Positions 16,867 to 25,606 of a stretch of DNA of 64,000 bases are shown piece after piece (position 1 is the stretch's first letter; the number at the start of each line of letters is the position of its first letter). Source of the DNA: Thalassobellus citreus (GTDB lineage: Bacteria; Bacteroidota; Bacteroidia; Flavobacteriales; Flavobacteriaceae); contig NZ_JBISCC010000130.1 of assembly GCF_044385915.1 (NCBI RefSeq), forward strand, positions 62,001 through 126,000, given 5' to 3'. The notes under the pieces were generated by a model that did no database searches, was not told the origin of the DNA, and saw nothing but the letters and a program-made list of their open reading frames with translations. The position numbers and the translations under genes are program-made.

Positions 16867-18789
16867 TTATTCCATTTTTACAACAATAAATTGAGTACGT
16901 CTGTTTAATTGATGGTCTTTTTCTTCACAGTTTGAGCCATCTTCACATCCATTTGTCAATCTACGCTCACCAAAACCTTCATGCTCTGTAATTCGTTCAG
17001 GTTTAATACCATGAGAAATTAAATATTCGTAAGTAGAGTTTGCTCTGTCTATAGATAGTTTATCGTTATATGATAATTTACCTCTAGAATCGGTATGAGA
17101 CTCGATACGAATTACCATTTCTGGATAATCATTAAGCATTAAATCCACAATTTTATCAAGTTCTAATGCAGCATCTTCTCTAATATTATGCTTGTCATAA
17201 TCAAAATAAATAGTGTTTAATTCTGCAAGTTTCACGACATCCTGAACTGGATTTAGTAATAAGTTTGCATTAATAGTTATAAGTTCTGTTTGAATGTTTT
17301 TAGATGTAAATGTGCGGTAGTCATCAATATATTTATCTTGACTTGCAACAATTTTATAGTCCTTATCTCTATCAATATTTATTTGATAATATCCATTTTT
17401 ATCTGTTTTCATGTAAGCAATTTGCTTATCATTAGCATCAAATAATGTAATTATAGCATTAGGAATTGGCTTTACATTAATAGCATCTGTAACAACACCT
17501 TCAACATGTAATACAGGCTGTCTATGGTATGCGTAAATATCATCACTACCTCTTCCTCCAGTTCTATTTGAAGCAAAATAACCAGTAATACCATTTGTAT
17601 TCATGGTAAAAGAAAAATCATCTTTATTAGAATTTACAGGAACTCCTAAGTTTATAACATCAACAAATTTTTCTGTATCATTTTCATCTTTAATGGTTCC
17701 AAAAATATCTAATAAGCCTAAGCCCGTATGTCCATCAGATGAAAAGAATAAAACACCTTCATTATTTATAAACGGAAACCCTTCAGCACTTTCTGTATTT
17801 ATAACATCTCCTAGGTTTTCAATATTCATCAAGTTACCATCAGGAAGAATATCAATTTTCCAAATATCTGACCCTCCTTTAGTGCCAGGTCTGTCTGATG
17901 TAAAATATAATTCAGTATCATCCATATTTAAAGCTGGATGCTGTGTTGAAAAGTCGTCACTATTTATTGGTAAATCTTCAATGTTAGTCCATGAACCATC
18001 TACGAGTTTTGCTCGGTAAATCTTCATATTGGTTAAACCTTTTTTATCTTTCGCTTCAATGTCTTTATTGAAATTGTTTCTTGAAAAATACATGGTTTTT
18101 CCATCCTTTGTTATAGCAATAGGACCATCATGATAGATTGAGTTGATATCTCCTTTCAGTTTACCCGTGTAATCTACATTTTTTTTAGACTTTGCATCTG
18201 TAACATAAACATCTAAGAAAGGTTGTTCATTCCAACCGTATAGGCGTTTAACACCAACACCTTCGTCTCTAGCTGAAGTAAAATATACTTTACCATCATA
18301 TTCAATGGCACCAAAATCGCTAAATTTAGAATTAAAACGTACTCTATCTAAAAAATACTGTTGCTTTGCTCCAAAAATACTTGTTATAAAATTAATGTCT
18401 TTAGAGAAATCATTAGCATTTACAACACCTCCAGAATCTTTAAAGCGTTCAAGCCAAGTTTGAGATTCTTTATATTTTTTAATACCACGAAGTGCTTGTG
18501 CATACTTATAATAATATTCTACTGGAACATTTTCTTGTTTAACAACACTTTTATAATAGCGAGATGCATTTTTAGGGTCTCTTAAGAAAGCATAGCAATC
18601 GGCAATTTGTCTTGTTGCATAATCTTTATTATAATTATTTTGAATAAGTTCTCTGTAAACTTTTACAGCTTTTACAAAAGAAAACTTATTAAATAAAGTA
18701 TCAGCTCTTTTTTGTTTTCCCTGTTGAGAAAAAGAACTAAAGCTTAATAGTAATATGACGCAAACTAATATGTAGTTTTTAATTTTCAT
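16867..18789 (-). CDS. OmpA-family protein with TPR-like, PD40 propeller and carboxypeptidase-regulatory domains (paralog 1)
   Basis: 640 residues with the same four-part architecture and nearly the same length as its downstream neighbour: signal peptide, TPR-like region, PD40 blades (DGPIAITKDGKTMYFSRN, HPALNMDDTELYFTSDRPG), carboxypeptidase-regulatory domain (HVEGVVTDAINVKPIPNAII), and OmpA domain (NTIYFDYDKHNIRE, ESHTDSRGK). It starts 11 bases after the PorP/SprF gene, so the two are cotranscribed. By analogy with SprD beside SprB/SprF in Flavobacterium johnsoniae, it probably couples the exported adhesin to the cell wall; that link is inferred. Confidence 0.88.
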   Translation of the reverse strand: MKIKNYILVCVILLLSFSSFSQQGKQKRADTLFNKFSFVKAVKVYRELIQNNYNKDYATRQIADCYAFLRDPKNASRYYKSVVKQENVPVEYYYKYAQALRGIKKYKESQTWLERFKDSGGVVNANDFSKDINFITSIFGAKQQYFLDRVRFNSKFSDFGAIEYDGKVYFTSARDEGVGVKRLYGWNEQPFLDVYVTDAKSKKNVDYTGKLKGDINSIYHDGPIAITKDGKTMYFSRNNFNKDIEAKDKKGLTNMKIYRAKLVDGSWTNIEDLPINSDDFSTQHPALNMDDTELYFTSDRPGTKGGSDIWKIDILPDGNLMNIENLGDVINTESAEGFPFINNEGVLFFSSDGHTGLGLLDIFGTIKDENDTEKFVDVINLGVPVNSNKDDFSFTMNTNGITGYFASNRTGGRGSDDIYAYHRQPVLHVEGVVTDAINVKPIPNAIITLFDANDKQIAYMKTDKNGYYQINIDRDKDYKIVASQDKYIDDYRTFTSKNIQTELITINANLLLNPVQDVVKLAELNTIYFDYDKHNIREDAALELDKIVDLMLNDYPEMVIRIESHTDSRGKLSYNDKLSIDRANSTYEYLISHGIKPERITEHEGFGERRLTNGCEDGSNCEEKDHQLNRRTQFIVVKME

Positions 18790-18800
18790 ATAAATTTAAA

Positions 18801-19721
18801 TTAGAAATATCTTGGTGATTTTAATTTTGAACTTAAGAATTTAAACTCATAAATAAGTAATATTTCATGTGATCCGGTTGTGTAACTTGCAATGTCTGAA
18901 ATAGGCTTTTCATACGCGTAACCTACACGTAATTGTCTAGAAACTTGAAAATCTACAATGCCACCAATAGCAGCTGTTTGCTCGTTAATTCTATAAGAAC
19001 CACCTACCCAAAACTTTTCATTAAATAAAAAGTTTGCTGTTAAGTCATATGATACTGGGGCACCATTGGTTGCTTTAATTAAAGCAGCTGGTTTAAATTT
19101 AATACTTTTAGAAATATCAAACACATAACCTGTTGTAAAATAATAGCTTAATCGGTCTAAAGCTTCAAAACCTTCATCTTTGTTTTTATCAGTATTTAAA
19201 ACTCTAGGAGTTGATAAACCAGCATAAAATCTATTTGTACTCCAATATACACCTAAGCCTAAATTTGGTGTCCAGCGGTCTTCTATACCATAAATAGATG
19301 GATCAAAACTTTCCGATAATCTGAAATCAGGATCTAAGCTATATTGGGTAAAACCAGCTTTTAAACCAAATGCTAATTTACCATCAACACCTGTTGGAAT
19401 ACTATATGAAAAGTCTCCATATAGATATGTGAAGTTTTCAGGACCTAAATCATCTTCAATAAAGGATAAACCTAAACCGACTCTATCATTACGTAACGGT
19501 GTATGGATAGATAGTGTTTGTGTAATAGGACCTCCTTTAAAACCAACCCATTGGCTTCTGTGCAATCCAACAATGCTTAAAGCTTCTCTACTTCCTGCGT
19601 AAGCTGGATTAATGGAGATTGTATTGTACATGTATTGGGTGAATTGCGGTAATTGCTGCGCAATTCCAACCGTACAGCTAAACAATGCAATAGCGATTAT
19701 GTTATATTTAATAAGTTTCAT
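18801..19721 (-). CDS. PorP/SprF-family type IX secretion membrane protein
   Basis: 306 residues. A signal peptide ends near VGIAQ, followed by the diagnostic QLPQFTQYMYNTISINPAYAGSREALSI and RSQWVGFKGGPITQTLSIHTPL, then strands of an outer-membrane barrel to the C-terminus. PorP/SprF proteins are encoded beside, and needed for surface delivery of, cargo with type B gliding-motility C-terminal domains. That matches the adhesin gene directly upstream (11-base gap). Confidence 0.93.
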   Translation of the reverse strand: MKLIKYNIIAIALFSCTVGIAQQLPQFTQYMYNTISINPAYAGSREALSIVGLHRSQWVGFKGGPITQTLSIHTPLRNDRVGLGLSFIEDDLGPENFTYLYGDFSYSIPTGVDGKLAFGLKAGFTQYSLDPDFRLSESFDPSIYGIEDRWTPNLGLGVYWSTNRFYAGLSTPRVLNTDKNKDEGFEALDRLSYYFTTGYVFDISKSIKFKPAALIKATNGAPVSYDLTANFLFNEKFWVGGSYRINEQTAAIGGIVDFQVSRQLRVGYAYEKPISDIASYTTGSHEILLIYEFKFLSSKLKSPRYF

Positions 19722-19732
19722 AGGTTAATGTT

Positions 19733-22700
19733 TTATTTGGTTCCTAAGTAAACTGGACCTGTAATAGGATTCAATCCACTATCTTTTATGTTTACTATGT
19801 AATAATATGTTCCATTTGGTACTTTTCCAGCAGTACCAACAGATGATTTGTGAGCAAAACCATTCCAATCATTTTGATAATCATCAGCTTCATATATCAA
19901 TGCTCCCCATCTATTAAATATTTTAACATCATATCTAAATCCACATAATTCAATACCACTAATTTCAAAAAACTCATTGTAAGCATCTCCATTTGGTGTA
20001 ACAGCTTTTGAAATTACCACATCATTTTCTCCACAAGGAAGTACTTTACAATAATTTACTACTACATCTATTTCGGTAATACTAATACAGCCTTGATCTG
20101 TAGTTGTATATCTAAATTTATAATTCATACCAGTTATTACAGTTTCTGCATCCCATTCTATGTTAGTAGGATCAAATATATTTCCAGTTAATATAGCGCC
20201 TGAATCACCTTCAAGTAATTCCCATGTTCCATTAATATTAAGTTCATCTGGAGTTAAGTTATTTAAATCAACAGCACCTTCATCAAAACAAACATCAGGA
20301 GCTACCATGTCAATAATAACTTCATCAAGTACTACATTAAGCGTTTGGGTGTATACAGACTCATTTTGACATTCGTCTCTAACGGTCCAAGTTCTTGTTA
20401 TTACATAATCTTCAAAAACATTTTCAACATAAGTATTCGTTTCATTAAATACTACAATTATATTTGAATCTGACGAACAGTTGTCTGTAAACTCTAATTC
20501 AGGTGCCTCAGGAATATCTGTACAACTAACATTTAGTGTTTCATCAAATGTTGATGACGGTACAGGAGCTTCTGTATCTTCTACTGTTATAGTTTGAGTA
20601 TGTGAAGTCATTAGTCCACATTCATCAGTAGCGGTCCAAATTCTAGATATAATATAATTATTAGGACAATCACCTTCAGTTATTTCCTCTTTTACTGAAA
20701 CTATAGCATCACCACAATTATCTGTTGCAGTTAATGTTTCTGCAGTTGGTATAGCATCGCATTCTACAGTTATATTTTCAGGAAGTGATGTTTCAACAAA
20801 TGTTGGAGGTGTTGTGTCTTGTACAGTAATAACTTGAGTATGAGTAGTTGTTAATCCACATTCATCAGTAGCTGTCCAAGTACGAGCTATTGTGTAATTA
20901 TAAGGGCAATCACCATCTGTTCTAACATCCTCTAATGTTACAGTGGCATTTCCACATGTATCTGTAGCTGTTAAAGTTTCTGCAGTTGGAATTGCATCAC
21001 ATTCTACAGTTGTATTTTCAGGAAGTGACGTTTCAACAAATGTTGGAGGTGTTATGTCTACAACAGTTATTGTTTGAACATGAGTCTTAGTCAGTCCGCA
21101 TTCATCAGTAGCAGTCCATGTACGTGTAATTTTATAATTATTTGGACAATCTCCATCAACTCTTTTATCTTCTACTTCAACAGTAGCAGAGCCACAGTTA
21201 TCAGTAGCGGTTAATATTTCGGCATTAGGAATAGAACTACATTCTACAGTTAAATCTTGAGGAAGTGTAGTTTGTTCAAATTCTGGAGCAGTCATATCTG
21301 ATGTTGATATAGTCTGATCTGCAGTTATAAAATTACCACAAGCATCAGTCGCAGTCCAAGTACGAGTTATTTTAAAAGTACCAATACAAGCACCGTCTTC
21401 TCTAACATCTTCAAATGTTATTATTGGATTTGCATCACAATTATCAATTGCCGTAGCAGTTCCAAAAGCAATTGGGCTTAAATCATCACTACATTCTGCA
21501 CTAACATTAGCTGGAAGTGTAAGTACTGGTGGTGTTGTATCTTCAACAGTAATAGTTTGAGTATGTGTAGTAGTATTATTATTAGCATCAACAGTAGTCC
21601 ATGTTCTTTTTAATTGATAATACGAAGAGCATTTGCCATCTATTCTTTCTTCTGAAGGTGTAACCGTAACAGAACTACAATTATCTGTAGCAGTTAGAAC
21701 TTCTTGTTGTGGAATATTATCACATTCAACAGTTATATCAACTGGTAATGTTTCTACGAATATCGGAGCCTCATCATCAGTAATATTAATAGATTGAATA
21801 CATGTTGAACTTATATTGTTGGCTTCATCAGTAGCTGTCCATGTAATTGTTGTTAAACCAACAGGGAATTCTTCAGTCAATGCTAAATTATCTGAACGTG
21901 TTCCATTAAATATAAATGTTGATGAACAGTTATCAAAAGCTGTTGGGTTTATAATACTAATTGTTGTGCTACATTGATTAGCATCTGCTGTTTGATTAAT
22001 ATCATCAGGACACACAATTGAAGGAGCTTCATTGTCAGTAATTGTAACATCAAAGCTACACTCAGCAGTATTTCCAGCAGCATCAGTCACACGGAACGTA
22101 TTAGTAGTTGTCCCTACCGGGAATAATGAACCAGAAGCTAAACCAGCAATTTGAGTAGTAACAGCACCAGTAGAATTATCAGTTCCAACAGGAGTTGTAT
22201 AATTAACCACAGCACCGTCAGCGCCAGTATCCACATTTTGAGGAATATCACCAGGACATACAATAACAGGCGGTTCGTTTATATAATCTAAGTAATCTAT
22301 TTCTATTAGACTTGGTACAGGTATTGGATCTCCTATACACAAACCTGATGTTTCATATCCTTGTATTAAGGGATTGTTAAAATCAATATTTGATATCGAT
22401 CCAATACCCTCTATTGTACCTAAAAGAGATATATTAGGATCAAAAGAATTATCACTTAAAATGCTACAATCTGTTGTAACGGTAAGTTTAAAACTTATAT
22501 CTGCTAAAACCGTATCAGGGTCATTCGGAAGAGGTAAAGTTCCTAGATCCCATACAATAGATCCATTTGGGCCTAAGTTTTGATTATATGTAGGTGTATT
22601 TGTTGTACTTAAAGGCGCATAAACATTTGAAGTAATTTCTAAATCAGATTGATTAACATTATCCGGAATAGGAATTGTTATTATCGTATTATTTGTTGCT

Positions 22701-23974
22701 TCTGTTCCTTTGTTTCTTATTTCAATAGTATAATTGGCTGACTCATTTGGTGCAAGTGGAGGTGTAGCGCTAGTAGAGGTAGTTGTAAGTATACCATCTA
22801 CATCTGGAATATATGCATCAACTGAAAAAGTTACATTAAAAATGACAAACGTGTCATTTGTTGAACCATAATTAAAAGAAGTACTGGTTTGTCCGTTACC
22901 AATGATGCTTTTATCACTATTTGGGATGTTATAGGTAACAATATCTAAACCTGTATTATTTACTAATTCAGGGGTTCTACTACCAGGTGATCCACCATAA
23001 TCTATTGTTGAATCAAAAAAGTTATCGGTACTACCACTTTTATTAGCTAATGTTCGGTAATTTCCTGAATTTAATTCTTCAATTTCAAAATAATCACCAC
23101 CAAAATCGAACTCTCCTTCACTAGCCATTAATCCTAATCTAATATTTACATCACCAGATTGAACAGCATTAAAACCATCAACATCAAAAGAGAAATCTTG
23201 ATTAACACCGCTATCAACAAAAGCATGACCATCAAAAACGGTCACATTTCTATATTTCATTTTAGAGTTTTCGTATACTACTACCATGCCCCATCCACCA
23301 GAATAACCTGTAACATCTATTGTGCCTTCTCGAAGTGCCATATCGGCAATAACATAATCACCTTCTCCATTATTATCAATAACATATTGAGTGATATCTA
23401 CGTAAGCAGTAAAAATATTTTGGTAAGCATTATCTGGAAAATAAATATTGTCAGGAGTTGCTTCAACTTCAGTATAAATTGTTTGTAAAGGCCCTTTTAT
23501 TTTTACTTTTCGTTTATTCAATGTTTTTCCATTAATAACAAATGTGTTTGGGTCATTATCACCATCAAGATTTGCATCTGGTCCGTTATCAGCTCTTCCA
23601 ACCCAATATAATCCTGCAAAAAGAATTTTTGAACATTCTGGAATAGAACCGTTTTCAACAGGAAACTCTAATCTAGCAGATGATGAGTTTAAGGTGTTTG
23701 AATCTTGATCAATATCAACATACCGCATTGCAGAATCATTTGCTCTTGTATCATTATAGTTCACAAGTGTAAGGTTGGTATTACCTATCATAGCAAAGTC
23801 TCCCTTGATGTTATATACTGTTTGTGTGGGAGTGGCAATAGCTGCTCTAGCTTCAAATTCTTTTAAAACTTGTGAGTAACTACTAAAGCAGGTTGTTATA
23901 AGCACAACAGTAAATAGTATCTTTTTAAAAGATAATTTACTTGTAATGGCTTTTTTAGCGTATAGATTTTTCAT
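19733..23974 (-). CDS. Large HYR-repeat surface adhesin with type B gliding-motility C-terminal domain
   Basis: 1413 residues. After a signal peptide (about 1-35) comes a beta-rich N-terminal region of about 350 residues (GLYWVGRAD, GGWGMVVVYENS), a DUF11-like segment (NYTIEIRNKGTEATNNTI, about 410-470), and from about 570 a chain of HYR/Ig-like repeats of about 80 residues, each with TVECDAIP, LTATDNCG, DGDC and ITRTWTATDECG. The last 95 residues (KAVTPNGDAYNEFFEI, FNRWGALIYE, NGTYYYIV) are the CHU_C/TIGR04131 type B sorting domain. It is thus an exported type IX cargo like SprB but much shorter. Middle repeats are nearly identical at DNA level. Confidence 0.92.
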   Translation of the reverse strand: MKNLYAKKAITSKLSFKKILFTVVLITTCFSSYSQVLKEFEARAAIATPTQTVYNIKGDFAMIGNTNLTLVNYNDTRANDSAMRYVDIDQDSNTLNSSSARLEFPVENGSIPECSKILFAGLYWVGRADNGPDANLDGDNDPNTFVINGKTLNKRKVKIKGPLQTIYTEVEATPDNIYFPDNAYQNIFTAYVDITQYVIDNNGEGDYVIADMALREGTIDVTGYSGGWGMVVVYENSKMKYRNVTVFDGHAFVDSGVNQDFSFDVDGFNAVQSGDVNIRLGLMASEGEFDFGGDYFEIEELNSGNYRTLANKSGSTDNFFDSTIDYGGSPGSRTPELVNNTGLDIVTYNIPNSDKSIIGNGQTSTSFNYGSTNDTFVIFNVTFSVDAYIPDVDGILTTTSTSATPPLAPNESANYTIEIRNKGTEATNNTIITIPIPDNVNQSDLEITSNVYAPLSTTNTPTYNQNLGPNGSIVWDLGTLPLPNDPDTVLADISFKLTVTTDCSILSDNSFDPNISLLGTIEGIGSISNIDFNNPLIQGYETSGLCIGDPIPVPSLIEIDYLDYINEPPVIVCPGDIPQNVDTGADGAVVNYTTPVGTDNSTGAVTTQIAGLASGSLFPVGTTTNTFRVTDAAGNTAECSFDVTITDNEAPSIVCPDDINQTADANQCSTTISIINPTAFDNCSSTFIFNGTRSDNLALTEEFPVGLTTITWTATDEANNISSTCIQSINITDDEAPIFVETLPVDITVECDNIPQQEVLTATDNCSSVTVTPSEERIDGKCSSYYQLKRTWTTVDANNNTTTHTQTITVEDTTPPVLTLPANVSAECSDDLSPIAFGTATAIDNCDANPIITFEDVREDGACIGTFKITRTWTATDACGNFITADQTISTSDMTAPEFEQTTLPQDLTVECSSIPNAEILTATDNCGSATVEVEDKRVDGDCPNNYKITRTWTATDECGLTKTHVQTITVVDITPPTFVETSLPENTTVECDAIPTAETLTATDTCGNATVTLEDVRTDGDCPYNYTIARTWTATDECGLTTTHTQVITVQDTTPPTFVETSLPENITVECDAIPTAETLTATDNCGDAIVSVKEEITEGDCPNNYIISRIWTATDECGLMTSHTQTITVEDTEAPVPSSTFDETLNVSCTDIPEAPELEFTDNCSSDSNIIVVFNETNTYVENVFEDYVITRTWTVRDECQNESVYTQTLNVVLDEVIIDMVAPDVCFDEGAVDLNNLTPDELNINGTWELLEGDSGAILTGNIFDPTNIEWDAETVITGMNYKFRYTTTDQGCISITEIDVVVNYCKVLPCGENDVVISKAVTPNGDAYNEFFEISGIELCGFRYDVKIFNRWGALIYEADDYQNDWNGFAHKSSVGTAGKVPNGTYYYIVNIKDSGLNPITGPVYLGTK

Positions 23975-24006
23975 GCTGTAATATTTAAATTGACTTGGTG
24001 CTTAAC

Positions 24007-24540
24007 TTATGAAGGTCTATTAATTGTATAAAAAACTTGTGTTTCTGAATTAGTTTTTATAAACTGTTTTAATTGTTCAGGATTACATTTTATATTACTC
24101 TTAATGAATATAAACTTTAAGTTTTTAAGCTCAGGTTTTTCACTAAAGTCATAATGATTACTTAAATCGGATAATGAATTTATTTTTATTGTCAATATTT
24201 GTACCTCATTAAACTTTTCGTTATTCAGACTGAATGTCTTTAAAGAATTTACATCTTCAAATATTAGTTTTATAGGTAGACCATCCCCATAAACTGTTTT
24301 TTCAATACCGTTTTCAATAAAAATTGATGGATGTAAATTATAAGCAAGATTATTAAAGACCTCTCGATTATTATTATCTTTTTTATCAGACTTTAGTTTT
24401 GAACTGGTTTTTGATTCAGTATTATGAGTTTTTAATTCAAAAATATTATTCTCTTGAGAAAAAGAATTACTAATAGAGCATATTGAAATGCAAATAGAAA
24501 GTATGAAGGTATAAAACGTTAAAGTTGATTTGTTTATCAT
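24007..24540 (-). CDS. Small secreted protein heading the adhesin operon, function unknown
   Basis: 177 residues with a clear signal peptide ending near NSFSQ (about residue 29), then a polar Lys/Ser/Asn-rich linker and a C-terminal half with leucine-spaced strands (VNSLKTFSLNNEKFNEVQIL, INSLSDLSNHYDFSEKPELK) that faintly recalls leucine-rich-repeat spacing. No known domain is evident. It lies 32 bases before the adhesin start on the same strand, so it is probably cotranscribed; it may be a short accessory surface or periplasmic protein. Confidence 0.7.
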   Translation of the reverse strand: MINKSTLTFYTFILSICISICSISNSFSQENNIFELKTHNTESKTSSKLKSDKKDNNNREVFNNLAYNLHPSIFIENGIEKTVYGDGLPIKLIFEDVNSLKTFSLNNEKFNEVQILTIKINSLSDLSNHYDFSEKPELKNLKFIFIKSNIKCNPEQLKQFIKTNSETQVFYTINRPS

Positions 24541-25015
24541 GACTTTGGCTTAAATATTATTATTTACTAATTAGGGTGCATTATGCACATTATTAAAATT
24601 ATATAAAAATTTTGTTTATCAATTTAATAAATGATAATGTCTTCGAGGGAAAAAACAGTGAGGGAAGTGCATTGTAAAACAATGCTATACTTTTATTAGA
24701 AATTTGATTTGGGGTCATAAGTTTCATTTTTAAGTAGGTAAAACAAATAAACATATATGAATTCAATTAGTCAAAATTAAATGATAAATCACTTAAATAT
24801 TCGATTAACAGCTTATTCTAAACACTTTATCTTGATTTTAAGATCTTTTAACTATTTGGTTGTTTAACATGGTAATTCTATGATGTTTAACTTTAATATT
24901 GATTTTATATTCTCCATTTAACATAATTTTAATTATCTTTAAGGTAGCAAATAAAATGAATTTTATCGAAAAAAACAACATTTTATCGATAAATAATGTA
25001 TTTAATCGGAAACGA
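24541..25015. other. Divergent regulatory gap between adhesin operon and sixA
   Basis: AT-rich and without a supportable gene. It contains two inverted repeats near the adhesin operon (24576-24588 and 24669-24685), and toward the right a TATCTTTA (24934-24941) that is one base off the -7 consensus and could serve sixA. Open reading upstream of the sixA ATG lacks family similarity and is treated as leader. Confidence 0.5.
24576..24588 (-). promoter_or_regulatory. Palindromic operator candidate before the adhesin operon
   Basis: GTGCATTATGCAC is a perfect 6+1+6 palindrome lying 36 bases before the ATG at 24540. About 80 bases further out, GCATTGT (24669-24675) and ACAATGC (24679-24685) form a second perfect inverted repeat sharing the core GTGCATT. 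Position and symmetry suggest a dimeric regulator site; the protein is unknown. Confidence 0.4.
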
Positions 25016-25498
25016 ATGAAAAAAATAACTTTAGTACGACATGCGAAATCTTCTTGGAAACATAATGTAATAGATCATGAAAGACCTTTAAACGAAAGAG
25101 GGCTAAGTGATGCTAATATGGTTTCAAAATCACTAAATAGTATAGGGGTAGATTTGTTATTATCCAGTGATGCCATACGAGCAAAAACTACCGCTGATAT
25201 ATTTATTTCAAACCTTAATATTAGTGACGATATTGTTTCTTTTAATCATGATTTATATGATTTTGAAGGCAGGAACTTACTGAGAGTTATTAAAGAATGT
25301 AATAATTCAATTAAAAATTTAATGGTTTTTGGTCATAACCATGCTATTACAGCGTTTGTAAATAGTTATGGAGATCAATACATAGAAAATGTTCCTACAT
25401 GTGGTATTGTTAGTATTGAATTTGATATTAAAGATTGGACTGATTTAAAACAAGGCAAAACGGTGTTTACATTGTTTCCTAAAGATTTAAAACAATAG
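25016..25498 (+). CDS. sixA: SixA-type phosphohistidine phosphatase
   Basis: Start set at the ATG at 25016, where family similarity begins (MKKITLVRHAKSSW); 39 in-frame residues upstream look noncoding. The 160-residue product is a minimal histidine phosphatase: catalytic LVRHAKSSW, RPLNERG, SSDAIRAKTTA, and the second histidine in VFGHNHAI. SixA removes phosphate from phosphohistidine proteins such as HPt domains in E. coli. It is followed on the same strand by ppk1 and ppx, whose polyphosphate chemistry also runs through phosphohistidine. Confidence 0.9.
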   Translation: MKKITLVRHAKSSWKHNVIDHERPLNERGLSDANMVSKSLNSIGVDLLLSSDAIRAKTTADIFISNLNISDDIVSFNHDLYDFEGRNLLRVIKECNNSIKNLMVFGHNHAITAFVNSYGDQYIENVPTCGIVSIEFDIKDWTDLKQGKTVFTLFPKDLKQ

Positions 25499-25570
25499 TA
25501 TTAATTAAATCATCTTAATTATTAACAATTTCACAAAGCTTTTTTGTAAGGCTATTTATGTGAAATAGAA

Positions 25571-25578
25571 TATATTTG
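25571..25578 (+). promoter_or_regulatory. Candidate -7 box of the ppk1-ppx promoter
   Basis: TATATTTG matches TAnnTTTG, with TTG at 25544-25546 24 bases upstream, close to the usual -33 spacing, and the ppk1 ATG 29 bases downstream. It suggests ppk1-ppx can be transcribed apart from sixA. Confidence 0.5.
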
Positions 25579-25606
25579 TTCAGTAATTATAATCCAGTTA
25601 AATTCA

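Noticed and set aside
17603..18019. A 138-codon plus-strand frame opposite an OmpA gene
   Set aside because: The minus-strand PD40/OmpA protein is full length and conserved; a similar shadow occurs opposite its paralog at 15689-15871.
20560..21300. CRISPR-like periodic repeats
   Set aside because: The period of about 240 bases is the protein repeat of the adhesin, in frame throughout, with no short repeat-spacer pattern.
23159..23488. A 109-codon plus-strand frame opposite the adhesin
   Set aside because: It is antisense to the conserved N-terminal part of the adhesin and has no signal or domain.
24899..25015. N-terminal extension of SixA
   Set aside because: The 39 in-frame residues upstream of 25016 have no family similarity and overlap the promoter-like region; the histidine phosphatase begins at MKKITLVRH.
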